A DNA stretch of 64,000 nt. It comes from Phalacrocorax aristotelis (lineage: Eukaryota; Chordata; Aves; Suliformes; Phalacrocoracidae). The stretch's first letter is position 1; each line of letters opens with the position of its first letter. Location: NCBI RefSeq assembly GCF_949628215.1, contig NC_134276.1, positions 217,392,610 to 217,456,609 on the forward strand, in the 5' to 3' direction. The translations under genes and the position numbers were made by a program. Positions 49,501-62,229 of the stretch are shown here, piece by piece. The notes under the pieces are model-generated. The model was given only the letters and a program-made list of their open reading frames with translations, did not search any database and was not told the DNA's origin.

Positions 49501-52500
49501 TATCTGGACAAGATCTGTCTTTATAACTGGTATTACTTTTCACAAAGTCTTCAGGTTTGCTGCTCCGATCCTTCAGTGCAAGCTCAGCGCCCAGAAATCC
49601 TGCCTTGTTGGAGAAGAGGGTCTACAAGAGCAGCTGGGACTAAGCCTATTGCCTGGTATTTGCAAAAGCAGGGAATTAGCACTTAACACTGTCCTCTTCT
49701 GCTTTGTTTTTGAAGATTACAGGTATAAAAAGGACGAGCTGTTTAAAAGACTGAAAGTGACTACTTTTGCCCAGTTGGTAGGTACAGTTCCCTCTCTGGC
49801 CTCTGGAAGCTGTTCCCTTTTGTGAACAGCATTTTTGCTTTGTCTAAAGCCTTTTATGTATTTCTGTAGCCTTGGTGTGTAATTATTCTGTGTTGGCTTC
49901 TTCCTACCCTCATAGACCTCCCTTAATAAAAGCAAATCATTTGGGCCAATGTTTTCAGAGTAGTCAAATGCTTTTCATTGAAAATTGAAGTTTGTAGCGA
50001 CTCTGTCTTTGAAATATGTTCCCTATTTTTTGTTCTTTTAACTTCAAGCCTCTTAAAAAGAGAAGGGCTATGTAAAGTAGTATTCAGGTCTGATCTCATC
50101 GAGCTTTGTGTCAAGCAGTGACACCTGAACCCCTCCCTAATAGCGGGTTTAACTGCAGATAGGATGATTGTGACTTCAAAGCTATCTGTATATATTTTTT
50201 GATTTAAAAATAACGAATCAAAAGACTAAAAAATGGAAAACCTGATCAGTAACTAGAGAGTTGTGTGTTGCTTGTATGTTGGTTCAAGAAAATTAGTAAA
50301 AACTAGAAAAAGACAAGCTTTCCTCTAAGGAGAGAAGGAAAGGGAAGGTTAAACTTGCAGATACTGAAGGAGTGGGTTTCTGCCGACCCATGTCTTTAGT
50401 TCCACTGGATTGTTAAGACCAATCCTGTGACTCTCACTGGTGCGATGAACTGGTTTAGTGTGTGAAGATCTCGGGTCTGCTCTCGCAGACCAATTAACCG
50501 GGTACAATTTTAGCAGTGTAGCATATGCTCTTAAATGTTTCAGTTGCAGCCAGTGACTGAACTTCATGAAAATAAGGAAACATTCTGGTGTTTAATATTG
50601 CCAGCACAACGTATCTGACTCTTCTTTATTCTGAGGTCGAGCATTCTTTTTGCTACAAGTTTCGTTTAATAAAAGGACACACTTGCAGTACAGGCATCAT
50701 ATATACACCTCTATGTGACCTTGAAGTCCGGTAGAAGTTGCATTGAGTTAAACATGTTTTGGCTTGAGGATTGTTTTTCCTTAAGCCGATCCCCGCTGTC
50801 TTTCATTGACACCGGTGCATGCGCCTCAACGTATCCTCGCCTGCTTTTGTTTCCTGCAGGTCGTCCAGGTTGCCGCTCTATCTGATGAAACCTTAGAAGT
50901 GACAAATGAGGAGATCGACAAGCTGGAAGGTAACAATATTTATTGTGAGCACAAAGAGAAGGAGCTGTAGATCACTGTCATATGCCGAACTGTGTCCTGA
51001 CAGACATACCTGACGGCTCAGCAAGTCTTTTAATCGGGGAGAAAAAGATAACTTAGCCTGTGGCCTGCAGCCGTTCTACTTTGGGATGCATTGCTGCTAA
51101 AATAGAAAGGCTTGAGAATAAGAAAGACCTCATGCTGCCAGGTTTATTTTAGTAACTCAGTAGATATCGTGCATCAAGAATTACATTTTTATTGAATTCT
51201 TACAATGAGATTTTGAGCCCTTAAAAAACATACAGCTCTTTAAAAAGAGCCTCTTTAAATATGAGGCTTTTGGCAAGTCATCCTTATTAGAGGGTGAAAA
51301 TAAGGCTGTCTTTAAGAGATGTGCTTTCTTCCAAGACTAAAAGCTGGGCTTAAAACCTGTTTGTTTTTTTTATTTCTTGCGGGATTTTAACTCTTCGTAC
51401 CCTGTCCTCTCCCCAGATGGTGATTCTGCTACTCCAGATGCAGATGCTGAACTTGGTGTAGGGACAAATGGGAACAGAAGCCCCGATGGGACACCTAGTC
51501 TGGTCATGTTCATAAACAACACAGAAGCTGGGGAATCCTATCGGTCCACACTGCAGAGGTGCCTGGTGATAATACCCAATTTTCCTCCTGTTTTAGCAGA
51601 TAATTGGTTTTTACCCAGCTAGTTATTTTAAATTGCTACTAAGTGGCTTTATCCTGTATTTCTTATTAAAGCCTAGTTGTGAAGGTCCGGGGGTGTGAGC
51701 AAGGGAGAGAGTTGGCAGGTTTTCTTGTCTGAATGAGTTTGGTTGTGGCCATAACCCAACACTGTTGCCACCTGATGATTGTCTAAATGGCTGACAGGGA
51801 AATATGTCTGTGGAATTTGATCCAGGTCCCTGGGTTCAAGAACCCCTGTTATAATCTGCTGTGGTAAACTCAGTAATGTGCCTTCCTCATGATCTTATGG
51901 GATTTTCCTGTGATTGAGAATTAAGAGTACAGTTTCCAAACCCAATACGTCACTAGTCAAGGTCAGGGAGACCAGGAAGACACTGTAAGAGGAAGCTTTG
52001 TCTCAGCATGTCCCTTGCTGTACCTGTGGAAATGCTAACAGGAGAGTTGGGATGCTATCCTGACAGGCTTGGCCATCCCCTCTCAGAGCCACCAATTTAG
52101 TGACCACTAAGAGTATCTGGAGGTTTCTGTTCACGTCCTCTATCCAATCCAGTAATGAAATGGAAATCCTCTGCATAGCGCTGTAGGTGACTGACCGTTA
52201 TTTGCTGTGTCTGCCTTGCCGAGATCTCAACATTGGCAGCTTCTTAAAAGTGTTCTCCCTCACCTCAGGGTCACTTAGGACATTGAATAGAACTCCTGGA
52301 CTTGACTGATCCAGAAGAGTAGTGTGTTCACCTAGCAAAGCTGTACTCTGTTTATTTTTTTTATATATTGATAAAAATGAAATCAGTCTCTTATGATGTA
52401 CTGGAAAGTCTGAAATAGACTCTCTCAGGTTTTATGTGGCGTCTGGCTGTAGTGGAAGGTAAATGGGCTATTGGAACAGTGAACGGAAAACCACTCTGAC

Positions 52501-55085
52501 CTGCTGAAGGGCTATGGAAGTGTTGAGGGTGAGAGCTTGAACCATAACCTCCTCTTCCCTCTTGTAGTGTGATAAGTGGCATTGGTGAACTGGATATAGA
52601 AAAGGATGCTCCAAACAAAGTGGACGCTCAGGCTAAAGACATGCCTTATCCCGACTGCCCCTTCCTGCTTTTGGATGTACGAGACCGAGATGCGTATGAC
52701 CAATGTCACATCATTGGAGGTGAGGAGGCCAGAATCTTACAGCAGCCTAGTGTCAGCTGGGGTCGGACACTCAGCTTTTTGTGTCATATTCTGCCTGGCT
52801 TAATTTTTTCCCCCAAAATGGGAAATCACTTGGGTGCCGGATGCTCTCAGCACTGATCCCATCTTTCCTGGAAAGGGATGAGGGGACTGAGCTGTTGTTA
52901 ATCCCTTGGTCAGTGGGTTTTCAAGTCTGTTGAACACTAAAAGTCTGTCGGTTGTATTCCAGGTTGTGTGATGGTTGGTGTTCAGCCGCTGTATGATTTT
53001 TTTTTCCTCTTTTTTTCCTTTTCCCTCTCTGCAGCTTATTCCTACCCTATTGCAACGCTGTCTAGAACCATGAACCCATATACAAAGAGTATTCTGGAAT
53101 ATGTATCCTTAGCATATAAAGTGCTGGAATAAAAACAAAAAAAAAAAAAAAAAAAGGAAACTGAGGGGATGTTGGTGGGGGCTTCCAAAACCAGCTGGAG
53201 CTGTAGCAGTTACTGTGGCCAGGACAAATCTTAACCAACAAAATCTGTGGATTTCAAGGACGGTGGGAGGGGAGGTCCTTTACGCTGGCCGTGATTACCT
53301 GGTGGGGCTCCGCTGCCACCATCAGATTCCAGACTCTAGTTCCTCAGGGCTGTAAAAACCTCTTGACTCTGGTCAGAGCTGCCTGAATTAGGCTTTTCGT
53401 GGGATTTTGGCTACCGGAAGGCAAAGCCGTACTACCTCGGCACCTCTCCCTCGCTGTTGCTGGAGCGCTGGGCTTCTTGAGGGATGCGTTCATCAAATCC
53501 TTTGGCTTCCTCTCAGCACTTTGATGAGGATTGACTTTTCTCTGGAGGACAGAAAGAGGATTATTAGGTAGGATTAGGCTGACAATTTCCTGGGTTGTTA
53601 GTTTGTGAGGGCTGCAGGGGAGAGGGGAGGTTGTAAACAAAGGTGCTTCTCCCTGTTGCCTGTTACTAACCAATCTTCAAAACAGTGGGGGACGCTTGCT
53701 GCAGGGGCTGCAATCCCATGGGGATTAGGCTGTGTCCTTCACCGTCTGGCAAAGCCCCAGCTAGTGAGAAACCCATTTTAAAGCACCAGTGAAGGGAAGA
53801 TATTCCTTCCTGATACTCACAAATCGAGTAGGGAGCCTCTCAGTCTCCAGTCCCATTTTTTTGTGTCCTTTCTTCTTTCTAAAAGGTATTTATGATCGCC
53901 TTAAGTTTACAATTGAATCCTTAGCTCTCTTACCTGTCAGAAAAATGCACACGGAAAAATTATCATTTTGTATGACAACGACGAGAGGTTAGCCAGCCAG
54001 GCTGCGACAACCATGTGTGAGAGGGGCTTTGAGAACTTGTTCATGTTATCTGGAGGTAAGTGGGGGAGGGCAGTGCTCCCTAAGACCTCAGGTGGGTAGA
54101 TGGAGAGCAGAGAGTGAGGGTTGCGTGAGCTGGAGATTGGAAAGAGCTGGATATTCAGTTCTGTCGAGTGTTTTACTTGTGACTGGTAAAACCACTGATC
54201 CCATCTTAGCTGGCGGTCACTGATAACATGTGATCTGTGTCTCTGCAGGCCTGAAGGTCCTTGCACAGAAGATCCCAGAAGGACTCATCACCGGCTCGCT
54301 CCCCGTGTCTTGCCAGGTGGCAGCTCCCGCTGGATCTGCCCGAAAGAGGACCTCTCCCAAAGTGCCACCCGCACGTGCTGAGAATAAATGGAGGTTTTCC
54401 GCAGATGATCTACAAAAGATAAAGTACTACCTAGAAGAGGAGCACATCCCTTCAGACGCTGCCAGTAAGACTCCAGGACAAATGCTACAGCTGCTTTCTG
54501 TGGCTCTCGAGCCTGCCCTGCAGCAGTTCTCTGCTTTGCTATATTCTCTCCATGAGGTTGCTGGGCGAGGGAGAATTTCCTTCCAAACTGACTGAGAAAA
54601 TCCACCAAAATCTGTGCCATGTGGATCCCAGAGGACTTAAATCTTGTATACCTACATGATGGCAAAATCCTGGGCCTACTGAGGGGGGGCATATACCATT
54701 CTGCCTGCTATATTTAAATGTCTTCAGGTTTTACTCGTGATTAGCAGGTTCTTCAAACTCTTAGGCCTGCGCAGCTAGATAGAGACTGCCCGGAACCCCG
54801 CACTGAATTACTTGTGGGTCTGTATATTTACAGTGAGGGCTGGGAAGCCAGCGAGGGACAACGGATCATGCGTGTGTCCTTGTGCTCCATCACCCACACA
54901 GCTTCTGATCTTTGGTTGGTTTTTTTTTTCCCACAGGCCGTCTTAGCCGTGGTTCTTCAGGCCGCGATTCCAAGGCGACAGCCCTGAGGAGCAGCCCCAG
55001 TCTCCCCAGTACCGCTGGCAACATGGAATCCCTCGCTACCCGCTCGCTCAGCAGGAGCAGCCTCCAGAACAGGCCGTGGAAATAA
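43534..55085 (+). CDS. CEP41: Centrosomal protein of 41 kDa (11 coding exons, complete)
   Basis: Centrosome and cilium protein needed for tubulin glutamylation in the axoneme; the human gene is mutated in Joubert syndrome. Exons: 43534-43566, 44102-44165, 45241-45288, 49716-49777, 50860-50929, 51417-51558, 52568-52719, 53035-53102, 53941-54055, 54249-54464, 54937-55085. They total 1119 nt, 372 aa; human has 373. It starts [21 protein letters not shown] charged, likely helical stretch covers residues 30-60. A rhodanese-like domain spans about 167-265 ([19 protein letters not shown] to [15 protein letters not shown]). At the usual catalytic cysteine position the loop reads YDND (Asp225), so sulfur transfer is unlikely. 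The serine-rich tail ends NRPWK and is the least conserved part. Intron 8 is U12-type. The intron 6 donor (GTGCCT) is weak. Confidence 0.97.
49135..49395 (+). mobile_element. CR1 LINE 3' fragment in CEP41 intron 3
   Basis: Sense CR1 end. CAGGCATTGGAACAGGCTGC and CCAGAGAGGTGGGGGAGTC match the conserved end of the reverse-transcriptase ORF (WNRLPREV-like). It is followed by GATGATCCCAAAGGTCTTTT and a tail, TGATTCTGTGATTCGATGAC. It is diverged from the other copies and represents another subfamily. Confidence 0.88.
53103..53940 (+). other. CEP41: U12-type (minor spliceosome) intron, CEP41 intron 8
   Basis: The donor after GAATAT is GTATCCTT, a full match to the U12 donor consensus. Upstream of the acceptor CTGTCAG, the element TCCTTAGC at about 53919-53926 matches the U12 branch site (TCCTTAAC) with one difference, its first A lying about 17 nt from the splice. 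There is no strong polypyrimidine tract. The intron interrupts the rhodanese-like domain in phase 0. An A-tract of about 19 nt lies near 53137-53155, not far from the donor. Confidence 0.85.
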
Positions 55086-55107
55086 GCAGCGGTGTCTTCT
55101 TCCACTG

Positions 55108-55634
55108 AATAAATGAATGTCCAGGTTCTGGGAACCCTGAGCAGTGCAGCCGGTTTGTCGTTTTAGGAATCTGCAGAGAAAAGCAGTGGTGGTATATGAA
55201 TGGCAGCTCGGGTAAGGCCGGGGAAGCTGGAACGGCTGACGTTTCATAGAAGCAGGAACGGTATCGCTTTGGCAAGGCTGACTTTTAGGTGCGGTGTCAG
55301 GACACAGTTAATATAACTGAATCTGTAGGGGAGGGAGGAAACTGGTAGTAAAGCCTATGACCAGTAGAAATGGTTCTGCGAAGCTTGTAGTTCAGACGAA
55401 TGGATTTGTGTCTGTACCAAGTCACTCCCTCCGTGCTGTGCCCGGAACCACAGACTGTACAAACAGGAGTACACACGTGAAGGGAAATGAGCCAGAAATC
55501 ATCTGCGAGCAAAAAAACCTTGGTGTTTTGCAGCAGAGATACAGACATTCAGCAACTTGCCAAAATGTTGGAGGGAGGATTCCGTAAGGGTTTTCTTAAA
55601 ATTTATGTTAATGAACAGCAGTATTTGTAATAAA
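55108..55634 (+). terminator. CEP41: CEP41 polyadenylation signals
   Basis: AATAAA at 55108-55113 lies only about 25 bp after the stop codon, and a second AATAAA lies at 55629-55634. Short and long 3' UTRs are both possible. The second is the more usual distance. Confidence 0.6.
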
Positions 55635-55639
55635 GTTAG

Positions 55640-58600
55640 TTTTGGAAATAATTCCCACTGTGGCACTGCGACCTCACAGTCGTGTTTGCTCGTGGACAGT
55701 TCGTGACACAGTTCTGTATTTCTAAAGGTCAGCTGGAGGAGAAAATAACTGTTCTCCCTCTCTTCTCCTTTATCGTCTAGAAGGTTTGGCTTCTAACTGT
55801 GCTTTTTCTGCTTCGTTCCTTGCCATGGTTACAGAGGGCTGCTGTGTGGTATTTTTGGTTCTAAATGAGATTAAATGAGAGAATAAGGCTGCCAGATGTG
55901 CTGAGCAGGGTTTTAGCTGACATGTCTTAGGGCAAAATCATGTGCTGTGCCCCTCTTCTCAGTGTGCAGGCAGAGTGTCTCCTCAGCTCTGCTGGGCACC
56001 GGTGGTTTGCTGCTTTTCTGACTTGCCAGAGCAGGTTGCTGGTCTCTGGAGCTGCAGAAAACCACGATGTACGTGGAGGAGCCAGTCGCTCTTCTGCTGA
56101 CAAGGCCAACTTCCCTAACCATTGTACAGGCAGCTGCCTGTCGAGGTTAGGAGAGGGAACGTCATTTTGCTTTGTAAAATGCTTTTGTGATACTTCGAGG
56201 CAAATTGTTCTTCAGAGCTCTCTGCCCTTCCAGTGCCTGACAGAGGCTGGAAATTTATTCCCAGTTATGCTTTTGCCAGTGTTTGGAGTAGCTTCTCTAA
56301 GGTTAAGGTGGCTGAAGGGAAGTTCTCTTCTGCCCTCTCACCAGGGTCCCTGAAACCTAGCAGGGACCATGAATCTGGTAACTGAACAGGCGTGAAGATA
56401 TCTCATAGAAAATAAGCTTTGCAGCTTTCATCAAATTGGTGCTTTCACAGTACTGGTATTGTCTGGGTGACCTAGGAAGCCTCTGAAACCACCCAGTGAC
56501 AAAGCAGAGCTGCCTACCAGAGACATCGTAGGTGGTTACGGAGAGGTCCTGCGCTCTAGCCTTTACCTACGGTGTTGCTCAGCTTGGTCCGGCTTTGGCT
56601 TCTTGGTCTTGTGGTTTTTGTGCGTGGCTTTTTGAGTATCAGTGGGGCAGGCCACCCCCCCACCCCCCCTTTTTGAAGCAGACAAGTAATCTTTAACAGA
56701 CCCCAAAATTCACCGGTGGTGCAGTTCATCAGAGGATAATTCCAGTGAAAGGGCAAAGTGAGAGAAAGCGCACATTCTTTCTAGTTTGGCATTTTAAGAC
56801 TCATCATCCCTGAGCACATTTGTCATGTTTATTGTGTCTTTGGGTCTTAAATCGGAGGAGTGCTGACACGGGGACTGGCAGACTCATTCTGATGAGAGCC
56901 ATAACCTCAGTCCTCCAGAGAAGAGCGTGATGATCGGCACAAATGTCCGACACAATATAGGGATCCTCTGAAGGGAGAATAAGGGGAGAAATCAAGGGCC
57001 GTAGGGCAGAGCCCACATTTAAACTGTGCTTAACAAAGTACTCCAAAGAGCTGAATGTGTGTTCAAATAGACATCTATATTTTTGTGTGTAACAAAACCT
57101 GAGTATGTGGGGGTAACTTAAAGCTCCCGCCTTCCCAAAGAAGCCCTCGGACACTTTAAGTTGTACAAACCAGCTCTAATTTGTACAAACCGTCTTTCCA
57201 ACCTATCCGCTAAGGTGTCCAACGGGAATGTGTGTATGTGTGTACACATGTACTGTAACAGTCGGGTATTAAGATCAAAAAATTAAAGATCTTATTTCAG
57301 CCCATCCTTAGGAAGCTGGAAGCATCTCACCATCTCACCAGCTGCTCTGCTTTCTTGCCCTCCTACTTGATCACACTTCTGGAAGGCTTTTTTTTGGTGT
57401 ATTTGTAGGCCTGTTTATTTTGAACGAAAGTAGCTTGTCTTCCTAGGTCAGAGCGGTTGGCTTTCCGTGGAATGGCAGATTTGCTTCTTGAGGTAAAAAA
57501 AGATTTATTTACATGGCCTGAGCCCAAAGCGGGAGTCGCAGGGACCTGGTTCTTGGCTGCGCTGGTCTTCACTCGCAGCCTTGGGAAGCTGACTCACTCC
57601 TTGGGGCTTTAGTTATTGAGGAGCGACGCTATTAGGTGGCCTAATAAAATAAATAAAAGCTAAATAAAGATTTCAAAGCAGTTTGGTACCAAAGCATGGC
57701 AGAAATGCCACCTTTAGCTTTGAACGTATGACGTGGCTCATACAACTGCATAGCCTGATCTTGGTGTCCTGGGTCCGCTGCTCCTTCCTGCTCTGTACCG
57801 CACCTCCATCCTTATGTCGTCATGAAATAAAAACCTCGAACGAAGCAGCATCTCCTGCATAGTTCAGTTGGTAGCTTGCCTGGGCTGGTTGGCTGAAAAA
57901 TGATACTACCTGATTGATTTAGCTGAACGTGCACAGGAGAGGTGAGAGCCAAGAGAGACGTTTATTATGTGCTTGAAGGACAGGCATGCTGGTGGGACCC
58001 TGCGTGTGAACTGGTCCGAGTAGGAGACCTTTCAGCTCTGTGAGCGCTTGGAAGCTTATAAAACCTGTACATCTGAAAACGGAGATGAGTGTAGTGGTGG
58101 TTGTGTTGGCTTAAAGTCCTGATTTTGCTGTCCAGCTGTGGGAGAGAGATCCCAAATCCCCAGCCGCTCTGGGCTGCGTGAAAACCTCCTTCTGAAACGG
58201 ACGGATAAAACTAGTCCAAGCTCTTGGAGATCCTCCAAATCCAGGGCGTCAAGGAAGAACTGAATGTACTTTCCCATTGCCTTGATGGATTTGTGTGGTT
58301 TTGGGCTCTTAACTTGGTGGTGTTTGGAGGGTAGAGTCAAACTCTGTAGAGTCTGGGAGTTTTAATTGTTTAATTTAATAAAAATTAAATGACACCATAC
58401 ATCTGAGTCCTGCTTTTCAGTTTGAGCTTTGACAGCTAACGGAGAGCGTCAAGCGGCGCCTGCACGAGCTGGGAGTCGGTATGGGATTGCAGCGGGTGAG
58501 GATGGACCTTCCAGTGCTGCAAGCTGGTGTTTGACCACAAAAATACGCAGAACAAATCACACTAACCCGATTGTCTTGTGTCCCAGAGCCACTCCGACCC

Positions 58601-58920
58601 CTGGGAGGGCTGGGGAAGGTGGGCACCCCTTGGACACCGCAGCTGTGCTGGCAGGTCTCTGCTTACCCAGTAAGGGTCAGACTGAACCTCTTCCCCTTCT
58701 ACCCTCTGCCAGAGCAGGGAGGGGGGGAAAAAAGCACCTTCCTTTCTTTTGTGTGCTACTATTTTCATGCCCTTTAAATCCCCTTTTTGGGCTGCTGGGC
58801 CAGCACGTGCTGTTTATGTTGGCTGCCACCGCGGGCACCCACAGGAGTGCTGAGTCAGCCTCCAAAAAGGCTTTTCACCATGATTTGGAAAAAGGGGAGA
58901 CAACCAAAAGCATTTCTCAT
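55640..58920. other. CEP41-CPA1 convergent intergenic region
   Basis: About 3.3 kb without a supported gene. Open frames are short and show no domain or splice chain. A small direct repeat, TTGTACAAACC, occurs twice near 57,160-57,190, and a short GT tract lies near 57,230. The left part may still be transcribed as CEP41 read-through. Confidence 0.5.
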
Positions 58921-58928
58921 CCTTTACA

Positions 58929-58938
58929 TTTATTTATT
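58929..58938 (-). terminator. CPA1: CPA1 polyadenylation signal
   Basis: Plus-strand TTTATTTATT gives two overlapping AATAAA signals for CPA1 about 60-70 bp after its stop codon. Such a short 3' UTR is normal for pancreatic protease genes. Confidence 0.8.
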
Positions 58939-58998
58939 GCATTCTTTTTTTTTCCCCCCACGCAGCTAATTCAACCACCGCTCGGCCTCTGATCCCGG

Positions 58999-61900
58999 TT
59001 AGTAGAGGTGGTCCCGCGCGTGCAGCATGATGACCTTCAGCGCCAGCCACGTCTCCTGGGCGGTCGGGACGATCTGTTTGGCGGGGAGCAGGAACCCGTA
59101 GCGCCCCGTGTCCCGCAGCTCGAAGGTGAAGGAGTACTTAATGCCCTGGTCGTACGTCCAGTCGATGGTTCCTCCGCTCGCTTGGTCTGAGGGTGGGAAA
59201 CGTGAGGGATGCGAAACGTTAGTTGTTCTGCATCGTCCAGGTGTTTCACAGGACCTTTTGTGGAAGCCGAGGTGTGAGTGGTGATTTTGGTTTATTTTGG
59301 GGCGACTGCTGCCCCCTGTTACTTACAGATGGTGGTGATGATGCTGCCGTACTTGTAGTTAGTGCCGTACAGCGAAGACAATGCTGCGACCGCCTTCCCA
59401 GAAATCTGGTGCTGGGAATACATAGAAGAGAGAAAGATGTGCCAGAGAAAGGGTGCAGGATACAGCCTGCCGGAGAGGTTTTTTACTCGTGCTGCAGGCA
59501 AAAAGGATGCCAAAGCTCAGTAGCTGTGGCCTGGGGGAGTCCCCCAGGGCTGGCAGAGGAGCCACGACTTCCTCCTGCTTTGCAATGTTCCCTCTGTGGT
59601 GCACGATGGAGGTTGCTACTCCTTGGAGGAGGAGAGCAGCCTCGCATCATCCCAGCCTCCCTCAAACCTCCACGTCAGCCCTACCAGTTCCTTCTGGTCA
59701 GGCGCTGGGGTGCTGGTGTAGCCATAGGGGTAGAGCAGGAGCTGGGAGTAGCTGTGGATGGAGACGAAAGCCTTGATGTTCCCGTGGTTCTTCACAAAGT
59801 CCACGATGGCCTTCACCTCAGGCTCAGAGTTGGCGTAAGGTCCGTGGTACGTCTCTGAGCAGGGGTTTCCGCTGGCCCCAGGCCCTGTGGAGAAGCAAGG
59901 ACACAGTGTGGGTGTTTGGTGGCTTTGGTGGCCATTGGGTGGCTCAGAGAGTCACAAGGGCAAAGGGCCTTTTCCGTTTCCAAGCCCAAGAGCTTTTCCC
60001 ACCCCTCAACTGCTTGGTGGCTCTTGGAACTCCTCCTAGACATTTGTATGATGGCTTTCATTTGCAGTCCCCACAGTGCTGATCACTAGGGGACATCAAA
60101 GCCCTGGTGGAGCCCAAACCCATGTCTCTGCCATGGAAAGCAAATTCCATCTCTTCCCCAGGGGACATCAGTGGATCTTTCTGAGCCAGAAATGGCTTCA
60201 GAGCCTCCTCCTGGAGGGTGGAAACCCCCGCACAGGGTGAATGGAAGAGCTCTGACCTCCAAAACCTGCGTCCCAGTTGCGGTTGGGGTCCACGCCGATG
60301 CAAGAGGAGCCTGAGTGCCTGGACCTGGTCTTGCGCCACATGCGGTTCTGGAAGGGCAAAGCTGTCTCAGCTGGTGTCCACGGCCAGAGCTCCACCAGCC
60401 TCCAACAGACAGTCATCTGGGGTGTCTAACGGGTCATGGTGGTCCCCTTCCCACTCCATGGAAATGTAGACAAGGAGGATTTGAGCTTTCAGAGGTCTCC
60501 ATGTGCAGCACCCCTGTCCTGCTCTCCAGCCCGGTCCAGCATGGCTGTAGGAGGCAGGGAGAAGAAAGCCAGGGCTGTACCTGGGTTTGGGTGAAGGCGA
60601 AGCCATCCGGGTTGGTGACAATCTCCAGGAAGATGTCCATCTTGTCCAGGATGGAGGCCAGACCATTGTCATTCTCATGATCCAGGACAATCTAGAGACG
60701 ACAGCAGTTTGGGGTTCCCTAGCACTGCTGGATCACCATCCCTGCCCTGGGGTCAGCCACCTGACATCCACAGTGACTGCAGGACCTTGTGGCCCTTTGG
60801 GGACGTAAGACGTGTCCAGGAGGTGCCCATACCTTCTTGGCGAACCAGACACCGCTGGCCTGCGTCACCCATTCCCGGGAGTGGATGCCGGTGTCGATCC
60901 AGATGGCCGGGCGGTTTGTCCCCCCTTTACTGAACTGAAAGAGCAAAGAGAGGGGGCTGGCTTTACCCTTGACCTCGCTCCCACCCCTCCGGACACCCCA
61001 TGAACCCCAAACCCTCACCTTGAGCACGTACAGAGGGCGGTTCTCTGTCGACCGGCCGATCTCGAGCTTGCTGACCAGGTTGGGGTTTTCAGCCACCAGC
61101 AGGTCCATGAAGGTGTAGATCTGGGGGAGAGGGGAAGGGAGGGGGTGTCACATCTGTCTCACCCCTTGCCCTTGCTGCACGTGGAGCAAAGGGCTTTGCA
61201 GAAGCAATTCCAGGGTGCAATTTTTTTCCCCCCCAAATGCCCTGTATCTTGCGCTTCCTTACCTCATCCAGGCTGTGGTAGGTGGCGTAGTCAAAGGTGC
61301 TGGTGGAGACTGGCAGCTGACGGCGGCCACGAATCATCTCCATCTGCTCATCATCCACCAGCGCCTGGGGGACACGCAGCAGGATGAGACCTCGTCCCTG
61401 GCCGTGCCAAGACCCCACATCCCACCTGCCTTCCCTCTGCCACCGCTGACCTGCACGTCCTCGATCATGATGGAGTAGGAGATGCCGTTGGCCTCCAGGT
61501 GGGCTTTGAGGGGCTGCAGGCTGGGGAAGGGCACGCGAACATCGACGGGGTGCCCGAGGGCACGGGGTGCCAGCCAGAAATCCAGCTGGAAGGGGAGAAA
61601 GCAGCTGAGGGGGTCAGATCCAGCCTGGGGCTGCCCCCACCCCCTGCCCCACACCAGCCTGTCTTGCTTTTCACGAGCATCACCCCCATCATCCAACATC
61701 CAGCCCCACCCCTGCTCTACAGCGTGGCTTTGGGGGTGCAAAGCAAGGGACACGGGCTGGAGGGGCTGTCCCCAAAAGCCCCCCCCACCACTGCACCCAG
61801 TACCTGCAGCTCCTCGAGGTCCTGCAGCTCCTGCACCTTCTGCAGCTCCTCATCGGTGGTGGGGACGATACGCAGCACCTGGTGCCTGCAGGGTCAGGGG

Positions 61901-62172
61901 GTGCTGGAGGGGGGGTGCAAGGCCAAGCTCTGGCCCCCACAGGTCCAGCCTAACCCCTATGCCATCCATCCCCTGACCCTGGGGATTTGCACCGAGCCTC
62001 CTCCCAGGGGTGTCTATGCCCCCTCGGGGCTGAACCAGCTCCTTCTGCCCCAACCGGTGCCACCGTCCCCATCCCAGGCAATCCCCCCCGCCAGCCAGAC
62101 CCCCTACCCAACAAAAGTCTCGGTGCTGGCGGCCGTTGCCACCAGGGCAGCCAGCAGCACAAGGGCCCTCAT
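58999..62172 (-). CDS. CPA1: Carboxypeptidase A1 precursor (11 exons, complete)
   Basis: Secreted pancreatic zinc exopeptidase (M14A) that removes C-terminal aromatic and aliphatic residues. Exons in reading order: 62108-62172, 61804-61885, 61451-61585, 61263-61364, 61019-61120, 60833-60934, 60581-60691, 60257-60347, 59685-59884, 59327-59411, 58999-59186. They total 1263 nt, 420 aa. Signal peptide [16 protein letters not shown], then the propeptide, with a tryptic activation site after IRGRR (Arg109). With an offset of 111 to mature numbering, zinc ligands His69 and Glu72 (HSRE, residues 180/183) and His196 are present. So are Arg127, Asn144-Arg145, Cys138/Cys161, Tyr248, Ile255 (A-type, not B-type, specificity) and Glu270. 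[20 protein letters not shown] is CPA1-like rather than CPA2-like. A TATA-like box lies upstream. Confidence 0.95.
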
Positions 62173-62220
62173 CGTCAGCCGCAAGAGCCCGTCCCGTGCC
62201 CCAACAGCACCCCAGGGCCT

Positions 62221-62226
62221 CTTAAA
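62221..62226 (-). promoter_or_regulatory. CPA1: CPA1 TATA-like box
   Basis: On the minus strand GATTTAAGAG lies about 50 bp before the CPA1 start codon, placing transcription start roughly 20 bp before the ATG, as usual for exocrine pancreatic genes. A TGAGTCA (AP-1-like) site lies further upstream at 62398-62404. I could not find a convincing bipartite PTF1 site. Confidence 0.55.
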
Positions 62227-62229
62227 TCC

